Of a stretch of DNA of 64,000 bases, positions 42,369-55,260 are shown in pieces. Source of the stretch: Telmatospirillum sp. (GTDB taxonomy: Bacteria; Pseudomonadota; Alphaproteobacteria; Rhodospirillales; Magnetospirillaceae). A program made the position numbers and the translations under genes. The notes under the pieces were generated by a model, which was given only the letters and a program-made list of their open reading frames with translations, was not told the origin of the DNA and ran no database searches. The stretch covers positions 1 to 64,000 of the forward strand of contig WASQ01000124.1 in assembly GCA_009712185.1 (NCBI GenBank). The letters are read 5' to 3'. The first letter of the stretch is position 1; each line of letters opens with the position of its first letter.

Positions 42369-43426
42369 GCGGGCCCAGAATGGTGGCCCCGGAGAAAGCC
42401 CCCGGTGAGCAGGAGACAAGCTTCCGCCCTCTGTCGCTTGGCGACTTCGTCGGGCAGAAGGAGGCCTGCGACAATCTCAGGATTTTCATTGCCGCCGCAA
42501 AATCGCGCGGCGAGGCCCTCGACCACACATTGTTTTTCGGGCCGCCGGGTCTTGGCAAGACCACGCTTGCGCAGATCGTCGCCCGCGAACTTGGCGTGGG
42601 ATTTCGCGCCACTTCGGGCCCGATTATTGCCAAGGCGGGGGATCTGGCCGCGCTTTTGACCAATCTTGAACCGCGCGACGTGCTGTTCATCGATGAAATT
42701 CATCGCCTTAATCCTGCCATAGAAGAGGTTCTCTATCCGGCGATGGAGGATTTCCAGCTCGATCTGATCATCGGCGAAGGGCCGGCGGCCCGGTCGGTGC
42801 GGATCGATCTGTCCCCTTTCACGCTTGTCGGTGCGACGACGCGATCCGGCCTTTTGACGACGCCGCTCCGCGAACGATTCGGGATTCCTGTGCGGATGAA
42901 CTTTTATACGCCGGAGGAACTGGAACTGATCGTGCGCCGGGGCGCCCGCGTGCTCGACTGCCCGATGAAGGACGATGGCGCGCGCGAGATCGCGAGGCGG
43001 TCGCGGGGCACGCCGCGTGTTGCCGGACGGTTGCTGCGGCGTGTCCGTGATTTCGCCGTGGTGGCGGAGACCCTTCCCATCACCGCTTCGATCGCCGATG
43101 GCGCCCTGAACCGGCTGGGCGTCGACCAGATGGGGCTCGACGCCATGGACCGGCGCTACATGTCCTGTATCGCCGATCATTATGGCGGCGGCCCGGTGGG
43201 CGTCGAAACCCTGGCGGCCGCCCTGTCCGAACAGCGCGATACCATCGAGGAGGTGATCGAGCCCTATCTCCTGCAGCAGGGGTTTCTGCAACGGACGCCG
43301 CGCGGACGGGTTCTCGCCGCGGCCGGGTACCGCCATCTCGGGCTGGTGCCGCAAAACCGTCCCGAACAGCTCACCTTGCTGGAGGACGGGTTCGATCCGG
43401 GGGAGGGGGAACCCGGAGATGACTGA
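42365..43426 (+). CDS. ruvB: Holliday junction helicase motor RuvB
   Basis: The 353-residue AAA+ motor drives branch migration. It has Walker [15 protein letters not shown], Walker [13 protein letters not shown], sensor 1 [15 protein letters not shown] and the C-terminal winged helix with [16 protein letters not shown]. The start overlaps ruvA by 4 nt, and its end overlaps the ybgC start by 8 nt, so ruvCAB and the tol genes form one dense cluster. Confidence 0.97.
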   Translation: MSGPRMVAPEKAPGEQETSFRPLSLGDFVGQKEACDNLRIFIAAAKSRGEALDHTLFFGPPGLGKTTLAQIVARELGVGFRATSGPIIAKAGDLAALLTNLEPRDVLFIDEIHRLNPAIEEVLYPAMEDFQLDLIIGEGPAARSVRIDLSPFTLVGATTRSGLLTTPLRERFGIPVRMNFYTPEELELIVRRGARVLDCPMKDDGAREIARRSRGTPRVAGRLLRRVRDFAVVAETLPITASIADGALNRLGVDQMGLDAMDRRYMSCIADHYGGGPVGVETLAAALSEQRDTIEEVIEPYLLQQGFLQRTPRGRVLAAAGYRHLGLVPQNRPEQLTLLEDGFDPGEGEPGDD

Positions 43427-43871
43427 CCAGACCGGACCGTCGGGGGCGATGGTGGACAAAGTCCACCATTTTCCTTTGCGGGTCTATTACGCCGATACCG
43501 ATGCCGGCGGGGTCGTGTACCACGCCCGCTATCTCGATTTCGCCGAGCGCGGACGCACCGAGATGATCCGCCTCCTGGGGCATGAGCAGCCCAGGCTGCT
43601 GGCCGATTTCGGCATGGTCTTCGCGGTCCGCAACCTCGAGGCCGATTACCGGCATCCGGCCCGTCTCGACGATCTGTTGTGTGTCAGATCATCCCTCAGC
43701 CATGTGGGTGGTGCCAGTCTGCACGTCCGCCAAAGCATTTGGCGGGGCGAAGAGGAATTGGTACGACTGGGCATCCGCTTGGTGTGCATGCGCCAGGACG
43801 GCCATGCAATGCGTATTCCGGCCGAAATACGATTAGAACTGCAAAATTTTCTTAGTGAAAAGGCGGATTAA
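43419..43871 (+). CDS. ybgC: Tol-Pal-associated acyl-CoA thioesterase
   Basis: The 150-residue hot-dog-fold thioesterase has the family motif [20 protein letters not shown], whose Asp is catalytic. YbgC hydrolyses acyl-CoA/ACP and is nearly always the first gene of tol-pal operons. It overlaps ruvB by 8 nt and precedes tolQ by 4 nt. Confidence 0.94.
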   Translation: MTDQTGPSGAMVDKVHHFPLRVYYADTDAGGVVYHARYLDFAERGRTEMIRLLGHEQPRLLADFGMVFAVRNLEADYRHPARLDDLLCVRSSLSHVGGASLHVRQSIWRGEEELVRLGIRLVCMRQDGHAMRIPAEIRLELQNFLSEKAD

Positions 43872-43875
43872 AGCC

Positions 43876-44598
43876 ATGGATCCCGTGCAAACCGCAACCG
43901 TAGCCAGTCAGGCGGTCGGCGATCTGTCGATGTGGGGCCTGTTCATGCAGGCGGACATCATCGTCAAGACCGTGATGGCGGCTCTGGTGATGTCGTCATT
44001 CTGGTGCTGGGCGATCATTTTCGACAAATGGTTCCGCCTGCGCAATCTGGTTCACCGGGCCGACCAGTTCGAGGAAAGCTTCTGGTCCGGCGGATCGCTG
44101 GAGGAGCTTTACGACCGGATCGGCTCCCGCCCGATGGATCCGATGTCCTCGATTTTCGTCGCCGCCATGCGGGAATGGCGCCGGTCCGCCGCCAAGGGGC
44201 TGGCCGATCGCGAGGCCGTGCGCTTGAGCCTGCCGCAACGGATCGATCGCGTCATGTCCGTGACCCTGGGACGCGAGATGGAGCAGCTCGAGGCCCGCAT
44301 GGGCTTTCTGGCCTCGGTCGGGTCGACGGCCCCCTTCATCGGCCTGTTCGGAACGGTGTGGGGCATCATGAACAGCTTCCACCACATCGGCGCGACCAAG
44401 AACACCAGCCTCGCGGTGGTCGCCCCCGGCATCGCCGAGGCGCTGTTCGCGACGGCGCTGGGGCTCGTCGCCGCCATTCCGGCGGTGCTGGCCTACAACA
44501 AGCTGTCAGCCGACATCGACCGCTACGCCAAGCGCCTGGAGGCTTTCGCCGGAGAGTTCGGCGCCATCCTGTCGCGTCAGCTCGAAGAGAAGGCGTAA
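43876..44598 (+). CDS. tolQ: TolQ proton channel protein
   Basis: TolQ (240 residues from the ATG at 43876; a GTG at 43855 is possible) forms the inner-membrane channel with TolR that energises TolA. Three membrane helices are visible: ADIIVKTVMAALVMSSFWCW, STAPFIGLFGTVWGIMNSF and GIAEALFATALGLVAAIPAV. These match the TolQ/ExbB/MotA family. The window has a second, divergent MotA-like system at 2.4-3.5 kb. Confidence 0.95.
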   Translation: MDPVQTATVASQAVGDLSMWGLFMQADIIVKTVMAALVMSSFWCWAIIFDKWFRLRNLVHRADQFEESFWSGGSLEELYDRIGSRPMDPMSSIFVAAMREWRRSAAKGLADREAVRLSLPQRIDRVMSVTLGREMEQLEARMGFLASVGSTAPFIGLFGTVWGIMNSFHHIGATKNTSLAVVAPGIAEALFATALGLVAAIPAVLAYNKLSADIDRYAKRLEAFAGEFGAILSRQLEEKA

Positions 44599-44602
44599 CG
44601 CC

Positions 44603-45061
<459 letters not shown>

Positions 45062-45067
45062 GCGATC

Positions 45068-46075
45068 ATGCCTGTTCGTCGTGGCGGTACGGCTGACAAA
45101 GCCGGGGACCTGCGCCTGGGCCTTCTGTGCTCGGTGGCGCTGCACGTCGTCATCCTGGTCATCGCCGTGTTCGGTCTGCCCCATCTGATGGCGCCGCCTC
45201 CCGAGATTGCCGAGCCGGTGGTTGTCGAAATCGCGGAACTGGGCGACAAGACCAACCCTCCGCCCCGCCAGGTGGAGGCGCCGAAGCCACAGCCTCAGGC
45301 GGAGGCCCCGAAGCAGGAGACCCCGCCAACCCCGGAGCCGCCGAAACCGCCGGAACCCAAGCCGCCGGAACCGAAGCCGGAACCCAAGCCCCTGCCTCCG
45401 CCTCCTCCTCCGCCGCCGGAACCGCCGAAGCCGGCGCCGCCCCCGCCCAAGCCGGCGGAGCCGGAGCCCGAGCCCATTCCGACGCCGAAGCCGAAGCCGC
45501 CCGAGCCCAAGCCGCCCGAACCGCCAAAACCGGTGGAGCCGCCGAAGCCGAGCCCGCTCAAGGACATCAAGCCGCAGCCGAAGAAGCCGGCGCCGCCCAC
45601 CAGGGACGACTTCGACAGTCTGTTGAAGTCGGTCGACAAGATGCGCGACAGCTCCAAGCCGTCGGAGCCGGCGAAGCCCGCCCCGGCGCCACAGCCTCAG
45701 CAGGCCGGTGCGTCCTCGCGCACGGTGAATTCGTCGGCGAGCGATCTCAGCTCGCAGCCGACGGTGTCCGAACGGGACTATGTCAGCGCCCAGATCTGGC
45801 CGAAGTGGAACGTCGACCTCGGCGCCAAGGGGGCGGACACTCTGGTGGTGAAGGTGCGGGTCCAGCTCGCGCCCGACGGAACCGTGACCTCCGCCCGGCT
45901 TGATGTCGACAATGCGCGCTACGCCTCCGACGGTTTCTATCGCGCGGCCGCCGATGCCGCCTTGCGCGCCGTTCTGGCCGCATCGCCGTTGAAGGTGCCG
46001 CCGACAAGGCCCGATCTGTTCAAGAACAACCCCGATTTCACGATCAATTTTGATCCCAGGAGCATGGCCAGATGA
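45068..46075 (+). CDS. tolA: TolA-like energy transducer with proline-rich span
   Basis: The 335-residue protein has one N-terminal membrane helix (about 17-38, [17 protein letters not shown]). A long span of Pro/Lys/Glu repeats follows (about 60-180, many [10 protein letters not shown]-type units), and the C-terminal TonB/TolA-like domain reads from [20 protein letters not shown] to [10 protein letters not shown]. coli TolA has an Ala-rich helical middle domain; here it is polyproline-like, closer to TonB. Its position between tolR and tolB fixes the identity. The stop overlaps tolB by 4 nt. Confidence 0.9.
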   Translation: MPVRRGGTADKAGDLRLGLLCSVALHVVILVIAVFGLPHLMAPPPEIAEPVVVEIAELGDKTNPPPRQVEAPKPQPQAEAPKQETPPTPEPPKPPEPKPPEPKPEPKPLPPPPPPPPEPPKPAPPPPKPAEPEPEPIPTPKPKPPEPKPPEPPKPVEPPKPSPLKDIKPQPKKPAPPTRDDFDSLLKSVDKMRDSSKPSEPAKPAPAPQPQQAGASSRTVNSSASDLSSQPTVSERDYVSAQIWPKWNVDLGAKGADTLVVKVRVQLAPDGTVTSARLDVDNARYASDGFYRAAADAALRAVLAASPLKVPPTRPDLFKNNPDFTINFDPRSMAR

Positions 46076-47403
46076 TCGTAAAAATGCTTCGCTACGCCGC
46101 CGCCGCGGTCGCGGGCGCCGTCCTTCTCGGCGCGGCCGCGCGGGCGGAGGTGGTGATCGATATCACCAAGGGCAACGTCCAGCCGATGCCTATCGCCATC
46201 ACCAATTTCGCCGGAGTGGGCGGCCAGGAGGGGCAGGTCGGCCGCGACATCGCCGGTGTCATCTCCGCCGACCTGGAGCGGTCCGGCCTGTTCAAGCCGA
46301 TCGATCCGAAGGCCTTCATTCAGACGGTCGAGTCGCTGCAGGTGCAGCCCCGGTTCCCGGACTGGAAGGCGATCAACGCCCAGGCCCTGGTCCAGGGACG
46401 GGTCGAGCAGACCCAGGACGGTCATCTGCGCGTCGAATTCCGTCTGTGGGACGTCTATGCCGAAGCCCAGATGGTCGGCCAGGCCTACAATGCCGCGCCG
46501 CAAGGGTGGCGCCGCATCGCCCACATGATTTCCGACGCGATCTACAAGCGGATCACCGGCGAGGACGGTTATTTCGATACGCAGATCGTTTATGTGGCGG
46601 AAAGCGGTCCGCTGCAGAAGCGGATCAAGCGTCTTGCCATCATGGACCAGGACGGGGAGAACCACCGGTTCCTGACCGACGGGCAGGAACTGGTCCTGAC
46701 GCCGCGCTTTTCTCCGAACCAGCGCGAGATTACTTATCTCAGTTACTTTCAGAACAATCCCCGCGTCTATATTCTTCATCTGGACAGCGGGCGGCGGGAA
46801 CTCCTTGGCGACTTCCCGGGCATGACCTTCGCTCCGCGCTTCTCGCCGGACGGCAACAAGGTGATCATGAGCCTGGCGCAGGACGGGAGCACCAGCGTCT
46901 ATGAAATGGACCTGCGGACGCGGCGCAGCACGCGCATGACGGGCAGTGGCTCGATCGACACATCGCCTTGCTATTCGCCCGATGGCACAAAGATCACCTT
47001 TAACTCGGACCGCAGCGGAACGGCTCAGCTTTATGTGATGAATTCCGACGGATCGGGCCAGCAGCGCATCAGCTTCGGCGATGGCCGCTATATGACCCCG
47101 GTATGGTCTCCCCGTGGTGATCTCATCGCCTTTACCAAGCAGAAGGCGGGCGAATTCTTCATAGGTGTTATGCGTCCCGATGGTTCCGGTGAACGGCTGC
47201 TGACCAAGGGCTATCTGGTTGAGGCCCCGACCTGGGCTCCGAACGGCCGCATTCTCGCGTTCTGGCGGCAGAGTCCCTCGGATTCCGCGGGTCGCGGGGG
47301 GTCCACAAAGCTTTACAGCATCGACCTCACCGGCTACAACGAAAGGCAGGTCGTGACCCCGCTTGATGGCTCTGATCCGGCGTGGTCCCCCTTGATTCCG
47401 TAA
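46072..47403 (+). CDS. tolB: TolB
   Basis: TolB (443 residues) has a signal peptide ([20 protein letters not shown]). An N-terminal domain ([28 protein letters not shown]) is followed by a six-bladed beta-propeller whose repeats read [34 protein letters not shown] and [17 protein letters not shown]. It binds Pal and TolA in the periplasm. The 160-nt gap to pal probably holds a further promoter. Confidence 0.96.
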   Translation: MIVKMLRYAAAAVAGAVLLGAAARAEVVIDITKGNVQPMPIAITNFAGVGGQEGQVGRDIAGVISADLERSGLFKPIDPKAFIQTVESLQVQPRFPDWKAINAQALVQGRVEQTQDGHLRVEFRLWDVYAEAQMVGQAYNAAPQGWRRIAHMISDAIYKRITGEDGYFDTQIVYVAESGPLQKRIKRLAIMDQDGENHRFLTDGQELVLTPRFSPNQREITYLSYFQNNPRVYILHLDSGRRELLGDFPGMTFAPRFSPDGNKVIMSLAQDGSTSVYEMDLRTRRSTRMTGSGSIDTSPCYSPDGTKITFNSDRSGTAQLYVMNSDGSGQQRISFGDGRYMTPVWSPRGDLIAFTKQKAGEFFIGVMRPDGSGERLLTKGYLVEAPTWAPNGRILAFWRQSPSDSAGRGGSTKLYSIDLTGYNERQVVTPLDGSDPAWSPLIP

Positions 47404-47562
47404 AAGATCGTAAGTATATTGCGACCCCGAAAGGGAATTCAAACGGCTGCAACGGGTTCTCGAATCCTTGTATTTTGGAAGACGCCTCCTAGCAGCAGGC
47501 GGCGTTTTCCGGCCAAGTTCCATTCCATTCCGATCCGTCCTATTAAAGGGGGAGAGTAGTAA

Positions 47563-48057
47563 ATGAAGATCCGTTTCTTGTGCATGGTTGCCGCCGTTGC
47601 GCTGCTGGGTGCCTGCAGCTCCGACGATACGGCCAACAACAGCGGCGCCGCCGCCTCGACCACCGCTCCGGTGGTCGCTCCGACCAAGCCGGGCGTGGTT
47701 CCGGGCAGCCAGGCTGACTTTGTTGCCAACGTCGGCGACCGCGTGTTCTTCGAGTTCGACAAGTACAGCCTCAAGGCCGATGCCAAGGAGCAGCTGAACA
47801 AGTGGGTTGCCTTCCTCAAGAAGTACCCGAACGATCAGCTGGTTGTTGAGGGCCATGCCGACGAGCGCGGCACCCGCGAATACAACCTGGCTCTGGGCGA
47901 GCGTCGTGCGAACTCCGTCAAGGATTACCTCGTGTCGCAGGGCGTCCAGGCTTCCCGCCTGAAGGTCATCTCCTACGGTAAGGAGCGTCCGGCTGTTCTC
48001 GGTTCCAACGAGAGCGCCTGGGCCCAGAACCGTCGCGCCGTCGGCGTGGTGCAATAA
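47563..48057 (+). CDS. pal: Peptidoglycan-associated lipoprotein Pal
   Basis: Pal (164 residues) anchors the outer membrane to peptidoglycan. A lipoprotein signal ends at LLGACSS, so the Cys at about residue 18 would be lipidated. The C-terminal OmpA domain has VFFEFDKYSLKADAKEQL, VVEGHADERGTREYNLALGE and NRRAVGVVQ. GGGGGAG precedes the ATG. Codon use is notably uniform (CGT/CGC, AAG, CTG), as expected for a very abundant protein. A strong terminator follows. Confidence 0.97.
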   Translation: MKIRFLCMVAAVALLGACSSDDTANNSGAAASTTAPVVAPTKPGVVPGSQADFVANVGDRVFFEFDKYSLKADAKEQLNKWVAFLKKYPNDQLVVEGHADERGTREYNLALGERRANSVKDYLVSQGVQASRLKVISYGKERPAVLGSNESAWAQNRRAVGVVQ

Positions 48058-48087
48058 TCGGACTTTTGTCCGAACGCACAGCGCGTA

Positions 48088-48125
48088 AATTAAGGCGCCT
48101 GCCGGAAACGGCAGGCGCCTTAATT
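48088..48125 (+). terminator. Intrinsic terminator of the tol-pal operon
   Basis: AATTAAGGCGCCTGCCG pairs perfectly (17 bp) with CGGCAGGCGCCTTAATT around a GAAA loop, followed by ATTTTATCC. It lies 30 nt after the pal stop. Confidence 0.92.
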
Positions 48126-48340
48126 ATTTTATCCATCTGGCAGTCAGTTCTCAGTTGTTGTAAAGCTTTCGACGTCCAGACCCGGCCTGTTACATGGCGG
48201 GACCGGATCGGATGCCATCCCCGGCGCTCCGGCGGAGCAAGGTGGGCTTGGCCCCGTCACGGGAGTGATCGGCAACGATGGTTCACCCTTGGGGAGGCGC
48301 CCCGGCGCGGCGTCTCCGGCAAAGAGGAAAGGTATCGAGC

Positions 48341-49324
48341 GTGCACGTCGTCATGCGAGCGGCATTCGGTCTGGCCCTGGCCGCGGGGCTTTTCGTTCAG
48401 GCCCCCGCCTGGGCGCAGTCCGACACCCGGGGATTGGTCGACCGGCTGGACCGGTTGGAGAGGGACCTCAACACCCTGCAGGGACAGGTCTATCGCAGCC
48501 AGGGCAGCGGATCCAATGTCATCACGTCTCCGGCGCTGGGGGGGAACGGCGGTGGCTCGGGCAGCGCCCCGCGTCCCAGCGGTTCGCTGAACGGCGATGC
48601 CTACAATATGCTGGACGACCGGCTCAACCAGCTTGAAAGCCAGATCCGCGATGTCACCGGGCAGGTCGAAAAGGCCAATTTCGCCGTGGGGCAACTGACC
48701 ACCAAGCTGGAACGCATGCAGGCCGACAATGACTTCCGGTTCAAGGATCTGGAGGCCAAACTGGGCGGCGGTGGGGCCGCGGGCGCGCCTGCCGCCGTCG
48801 GGGCTCCCCCGGCCGGCGCCCCGGCCGCGGGCGGCGCGCCCACCCCGGTCACGCCTCCGGCGGCCGGCAGCCTGCAACATCCGGCGGCCGGCGGAGCGGC
48901 CCCCGCGGCTGCGGCCACCGCTCCGGCCGCGCTGGTCGGCAAAACTCCGCAGGAGCAGTTCGACTATGCCTTCGGACTGCTGCGCAACTCGGATAATGCC
49001 GGCGCCACCAAAGCGTTCCAGGCATTCGTCGCCCAGCATCCGCAGGATCCGCTGGCCGGCAACGCCATGTACTGGCAGGCTCAGATCTCCTATTCGCAGG
49101 GACAGTATGATCAGGCCGCGGTGACCTTCCTCGACGCCTATCGTAAATATCCGAAGTCGGCAAAGGCCGGGGAAAGCCTTCTGAAGGTCGGCCTGTCCAT
49201 GAGCAACCTCGGTAAAAAGAAGGAGGCCTGCGCCGCCTTGCAGCGTTTCTCCAGCGAATACCCCGACGCGGCGGACAATCTGCGCCGTCAGGCGGCCGGC
49301 GAGAAACAGAAGCTCGGCTGCTGA
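48341..49324 (+). CDS. cpoB: Tol-Pal cell-division coordinator CpoB/YbgF
   Basis: The ~327-residue periplasmic protein coordinates peptidoglycan synthesis with outer-membrane constriction. A signal peptide (AFGLALAAGLFVQAPAWAQ) is followed by a trimerisation coiled coil (LVDRLDRLERDLNTLQGQVY), a ~70-residue Ala/Gly/Pro-rich linker (about 145-210) and C-terminal TPR repeats (QEQFDYAFGLLRNSDNAGAT, PLAGNAMYWQAQISYSQGQY). The GTG at 48341 follows AGGAAAGG by 8 nt; an ATG at 48353 is also possible. Confidence 0.92.
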   Translation: MHVVMRAAFGLALAAGLFVQAPAWAQSDTRGLVDRLDRLERDLNTLQGQVYRSQGSGSNVITSPALGGNGGGSGSAPRPSGSLNGDAYNMLDDRLNQLESQIRDVTGQVEKANFAVGQLTTKLERMQADNDFRFKDLEAKLGGGGAAGAPAAVGAPPAGAPAAGGAPTPVTPPAAGSLQHPAAGGAAPAAAATAPAALVGKTPQEQFDYAFGLLRNSDNAGATKAFQAFVAQHPQDPLAGNAMYWQAQISYSQGQYDQAAVTFLDAYRKYPKSAKAGESLLKVGLSMSNLGKKKEACAALQRFSSEYPDAADNLRRQAAGEKQKLGC

Positions 49325-49333
49325 TCGTCCGCC

Positions 49334-50632
49334 GTGACCGATGATGCCGCCCGGCCGGTCGGCAAGCAGGACTTCGCCGCCCTGATGGACGGACTGGGAC
49401 CGTTCGAGGACGGTCCCGTCCTGGCGGTCGGCGTCTCCGGCGGGGCGGACAGTTTGGCCCTCTGCCTTCTCGCGCGGGAGTGGGCGGCGGATCGGGGCGG
49501 GCGGGTCGAAGCCTTGACTGTCGATCACGCCCTGCGGCCCGAATCAGGCGACGAAGCCGCGACGGTGGGGCGCTGGCTGGCTGATCGGGACCTGTCCCAT
49601 CACATTCTGACCTGGCAGGGAGAGAAGCCGGCCACCGGAATTCAGGCGGCGGCGCGCGAGGCGCGCTTCCGCCTGTTGCGTTCGTGGTGTCGCGATCACG
49701 GCGTGCTCCATCTCCTGCTGGCCCATCACCTGGACGATCAGGCCGAAACTTTCCTGTTGCGCCTCGGGCGCGGCAGCGGTGTCGACGGTCTGTCGGCGAT
49801 GGCGCCGGTGACGGCGCTGCCGGAGGTCCGTCTGCTGCGGCCTTTACTCGATATTCCCCGGGCGCGTCTGGCGGCCACGCTTCGCGCGCTGGGACAGCCC
49901 TGGATCGAGGATCCGTCGAACCAGAGCGACCATTACCGTCGGGTGCGGTTCCGCAAGATGATGCCGCTGCTTGCCGCCGAGGGGCTTGATCCCGCCCGGC
50001 TGGCGGGAACCGCGCGGCATCTGGCGGCAGCCCGGCACGCCCTGGAGGTCGCGGCGACGGATCTGGCGCTGAAGGCGGTCGAGGTCGATCCTGCGGGGTT
50101 CGCTTGGCTCGACTGCGGTCCCCTGGCCGCCGCCCCGCGGGAGGTGGGGCTGCGCACCCTGTCGCGGCTGGTCCGCATGATCGGGGGCGGCGCCTACCCG
50201 CCGCGCCTGGATGGCCTGGAACGTCTGTTCGACGGGCTGCTCGCGTCGCCGGAGAAGAGGCGGACCTTCGCCGGATGCCTGCTCGGTCCTTGGAAGGACC
50301 GCCTGCTGGTATGCCGGGAAGGGCGCGGGCTGGCGGAACCCGTGCCGGTGCGGGGCGGAGACAGCGTTCTCTGGGACGGGAGATTCCTCTGCCGGATCGA
50401 GGGAACGGGCACGGGAACGGTCGGCGCTCTCGGGGTCGATGGATGGCGGACGCTGAGGGAAGCGGTCGGCGTGAGCCCGGTTCCGGCCCCGGTTCTCGCG
50501 ACTTTGCCGGCGCTTGTCGATCCTCGTGGCATTTCGGCCGTTCCGCACCTAGGATACACTCGTAGGGACGGCGTCGGCTTGCGGATGGGGCGGACGATCT
50601 TTCAGCCGGTCAATCCACTTTCGCCGGTATGA
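49334..50632 (+). CDS. tilS: tRNA(Ile)-lysidine synthase
   Basis: TilS modifies C34 of the CAU-anticodon isoleucine tRNA to lysidine. The PP-loop VGVSGGADSLALCLLARE (near residue 33) is the ATP-pyrophosphatase signature. LLAHHLDDQAETFLLRLGRG, WIEDPSNQSDHYRRVRFR and a C-terminal domain ending with VGLRMGRTIFQ support the call. Length 432 is normal. It begins 10 nt after cpoB and precedes ftsH, a common order. Confidence 0.94.
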   Translation: MTDDAARPVGKQDFAALMDGLGPFEDGPVLAVGVSGGADSLALCLLAREWAADRGGRVEALTVDHALRPESGDEAATVGRWLADRDLSHHILTWQGEKPATGIQAAAREARFRLLRSWCRDHGVLHLLLAHHLDDQAETFLLRLGRGSGVDGLSAMAPVTALPEVRLLRPLLDIPRARLAATLRALGQPWIEDPSNQSDHYRRVRFRKMMPLLAAEGLDPARLAGTARHLAAARHALEVAATDLALKAVEVDPAGFAWLDCGPLAAAPREVGLRTLSRLVRMIGGGAYPPRLDGLERLFDGLLASPEKRRTFAGCLLGPWKDRLLVCREGRGLAEPVPVRGGDSVLWDGRFLCRIEGTGTGTVGALGVDGWRTLREAVGVSPVPAPVLATLPALVDPRGISAVPHLGYTRRDGVGLRMGRTIFQPVNPLSPV

Positions 50633-50727
50633 GATTGCCTTGTTTCGTATTCAGACTGCATTATCTGTAGATCGTGCGGGGCGGCCCGTCGGCCGACACC
50701 ACGACACGCCGATCGAGGGATCGTTGT

Positions 50728-52668
<1,941 letters not shown>

Positions 52669-52669
52669 G

Positions 52670-53821
52670 ATGACATCGCCCTTAGCCCTGGAGACAAGCC
52701 CCGCCCTTCCGCGGGGCTTGTCCCATTTAGCCGCCAGGACCGGCCTCTGCGGCCGTCTTTATGTCGCTCCCGCCGGAATCGTCTCGGGACGGACGGCCGC
52801 CGCGGCCGTCGCTTCCGGACAGGCCTGGGGGCTGGCGGGAGGGGCGCTCTCCTTTTCCGCCTGTTCCGTCCTTTTGCGTGAGAACGACCGCATCATCGAG
52901 GCGGCGGCGCCTTTCGGCGATCTTCTCGACTGGTCGGAATCGGAAGGACCGGAGGTGGCGCGTCATGTCGGCGATCTGCTGGCGCGCACCGGACGTGCCC
53001 GTCCGGCCTTCGCCGGTCTCGACATGGCGCGGCCGAGAGTGATGGGGATCGTCAATGTCACCCCGGACAGTTTTTCCGACGGGGGACGTTATTTCGATCC
53101 CGCGACAGCCATCGGCCATGGCCGCACTCTTCTTGAGGCGGGCGCGGACATTCTGGATGTGGGGGGTGAATCGACCCGGCCCGGTTCCGATCCGGTCGAT
53201 CCCGACGAGGAAATCCGGCGGGTGGTCCCGGTCATCCGGGCGCTGGCCGAACAGGGCGCGGTCGTTTCCGTCGACACGCGCCATGCCAGGGTCATGGGGG
53301 CGGCCGTCGAGGCGGGTGCGGCGATCATCAACGACATTTCGGCCCTGGAGGGTGATCCTGCGGCCCTGGGCGTCGCGGCCGCCAGCGGCGCCGCGATCGT
53401 GCTGATGCATATGCAGGGCGACCCCAAGACGATGCAGCGCGAGCCGCAGTACGGTTTCGCCCCGCTTGACGTTTACGACGCGCTGGCGGCGCGGGTCGAC
53501 GCCTGTCTGGCCGCGGGGATCCCGGCCGCGCGTCTTTGCCTTGATCCCGGTATCGGTTTCGGCAAGACCGTTGAGCATAATCTCCAGATCCTGGCCCGTC
53601 TGTCCCTGTTCCATGGCCTTGGACTTCCGGTGCTTCTGGGCGTCAGCCGCAAGACCTTCATCGGCCGTCTGGCCGGCGATGCTCCTCCGTCGGAACGGCT
53701 GGCGGGCTCGCTGTCGGCCGCGCTGGTCGGGCTCGACCAGGGCGTCCAGATCCTGCGGGTCCATGATGTCCGGGAAACCGCTCAGGCGGTTGCTGTCTGG
53801 CGCGGCATGCGCAGCGTCTGA
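52670..53821 (+). CDS. folP: Dihydropteroate synthase with N-terminal extension
   Basis: FolP condenses pABA with hydroxymethyl-dihydropterin in folate synthesis. The catalytic barrel starts near residue 115 (RVMGIVNVTPDSFSDGG) and carries LDVGGESTRPGSDPV, NDISALEGDP, LDPGIGFGKTVEHN and LGVSRKTFIGRL. The ~110-residue N-terminal extension is common in alphaproteobacterial FolP. The start is uncertain: the ATG at 52670 lies 1 nt after the ftsH stop, but a hairpin at 52692 falls inside the extension. A TTG at 52718 is another option. Confidence 0.93.
   Translation: MTSPLALETSPALPRGLSHLAARTGLCGRLYVAPAGIVSGRTAAAAVASGQAWGLAGGALSFSACSVLLRENDRIIEAAAPFGDLLDWSESEGPEVARHVGDLLARTGRARPAFAGLDMARPRVMGIVNVTPDSFSDGGRYFDPATAIGHGRTLLEAGADILDVGGESTRPGSDPVDPDEEIRRVVPVIRALAEQGAVVSVDTRHARVMGAAVEAGAAIINDISALEGDPAALGVAAASGAAIVLMHMQGDPKTMQREPQYGFAPLDVYDALAARVDACLAAGIPAARLCLDPGIGFGKTVEHNLQILARLSLFHGLGLPVLLGVSRKTFIGRLAGDAPPSERLAGSLSAALVGLDQGVQILRVHDVRETAQAVAVWRGMRSV
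52692..52721 (+). other. Perfect 12-bp hairpin at the ftsH/folP junction
   Basis: GACAAGCCCCGC pairs with GCGGGGCTTGTC around CCTTCC, 24 nt after the ftsH stop. It is followed by CCCATTTAG, not a real T-run. It may be a weak terminator or stabiliser for ftsH. If so, folP begins downstream. Confidence 0.5.
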
Positions 53822-53901
53822 GCCGGGCCGTAAACGGCTTCCCTCGGCCGCCGCCTTGGAGTAATCACTAAAATCCTTCGGGTCTGTGACGGGAAACAAT
53901 C

Positions 53902-55260
53902 ATGACGCGTAAGCTCTTCGGAACCGATGGGGTGCGGGGCACCGCCAATATCGAGCCGATGACGGCCGAAACGTCGATGCGACTGGGCATGGCGGCCGGG
54001 CATTATTTCACCCGCGGCACGCACCGGCACACGGTCGTCATCGGCAAGGACACCCGCCTGTCGGGCTATATGCTGGAACCTGCCCTGACAGCCGGTTTCA
54101 CCTCGGTCGGCATGGATGTCGTCCTGCTGGGACCACTTCCCACGCCGGCGGTCGCGATGTTGACGCGCTCCATGCGGGCCGATCTCGGCGTCATGATTTC
54201 GGCGTCCCATAATTCCTACGAGGACAACGGCATCAAGCTGTTCGGACCCGACGGGTTCAAATTGTCCGACGAGACCGAGGCCGAGATCGAGGCCTGCATG
54301 GAAAACGGTCTGTCGGCCCATCGCGTGGCGCCGTCCGCCCTGGGGCGGGCGCGACGTCTGGATGACGCCATCGGGCGCTACATCGAATATACCAAAAACA
54401 CCTTCCCGCGCGGACGGCGCCTGGACGGATTGAAAATCGTCGTCGATTGCGCCAATGGCGCCGCCTACAAGGTGGCTCCGACGGTGCTGTGGGAACTGGG
54501 GGCCGAGGTGGTGCCGGTCGGGGTGCATCCGGACGGTTTCAACATCAACCGCGATTGCGGGTCCCTGTCCACCGACGCCATGAAAAGCCAGGTCGTGGCG
54601 CATGGGGCCCATCTCGGACTGGCGCTGGATGGCGATGCCGACCGTCTGGTTCTGTGCGATGAGCATGGACAATCGGTGGACGGCGATCAGGTGATGGCGC
54701 TGATCGCCAACGCCTGGCATGAGAAAGGCACCCTGAAGGGCGATGCCGTGGTGGCGACCGTGATGTCCAACCTGGGGCTGGAGCGCTTCCTGTCGGCCCG
54801 GGGGCTGTCGCTGCACCGGACCAATGTCGGCGACCGTTACGTGCTGGAACGCATGCGTCGCGACGGCTTCAACCTGGGGGGCGAGCAGTCGGGACATGTG
54901 ATCCTGTCGGATTATTCGACGACCGGAGACGGACTGGTGGCGGCCGTGCAGGTGCTGGCCGCCCGGGTGGGCAGCGGCCGGCCGGCGAGCGAGGTGCTGC
55001 GTCTGTTCCAACCGCTTCCGCAACTGCTGAAGAATATCCGGGTGAAAGACGGTCAGGCCGGAGCCGTGCTGGAGGAAGTCCGCGTCAAGAAGGCGATCGC
55101 CCTGGCCGAGGAAACCTTGTCCGGTACCGGCCGGGTCCTGATCCGCAAGTCCGGGACCGAGCCGCTGATCCGCGTGATGGCGGAGGGCGAGGACGAGCAC
55201 CGGATCGGCGAGGTGGTGGACGACATCATCGAAACCATCCGCGTGGCCGCCGGCGCATGA
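53902..55260 (+). CDS. glmM: Phosphoglucosamine mutase
   Basis: GlmM (452 residues) interconverts glucosamine-6-P and -1-P for cell-wall UDP-GlcNAc. It has the N-terminal [11 protein letters not shown], the phosphoserine loop [13 protein letters not shown], the metal loop [11 protein letters not shown], and the C-terminal phosphate-binding loop [16 protein letters not shown]. It follows folP by 80 nt and overlaps thiD by 4 nt. Confidence 0.97.
   Translation: MTRKLFGTDGVRGTANIEPMTAETSMRLGMAAGHYFTRGTHRHTVVIGKDTRLSGYMLEPALTAGFTSVGMDVVLLGPLPTPAVAMLTRSMRADLGVMISASHNSYEDNGIKLFGPDGFKLSDETEAEIEACMENGLSAHRVAPSALGRARRLDDAIGRYIEYTKNTFPRGRRLDGLKIVVDCANGAAYKVAPTVLWELGAEVVPVGVHPDGFNINRDCGSLSTDAMKSQVVAHGAHLGLALDGDADRLVLCDEHGQSVDGDQVMALIANAWHEKGTLKGDAVVATVMSNLGLERFLSARGLSLHRTNVGDRYVLERMRRDGFNLGGEQSGHVILSDYSTTGDGLVAAVQVLAARVGSGRPASEVLRLFQPLPQLLKNIRVKDGQAGAVLEEVRVKKAIALAEETLSGTGRVLIRKSGTEPLIRVMAEGEDEHRIGEVVDDIIETIRVAAGA

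Noticed and set aside
45127-45903. Second protein in an alternate frame inside tolA
   Set aside because: The long open frame arises from the GC-rich Pro/Lys/Glu repeat of tolA and has low-complexity Gly/Ala/Arg composition without any start signal of its own.
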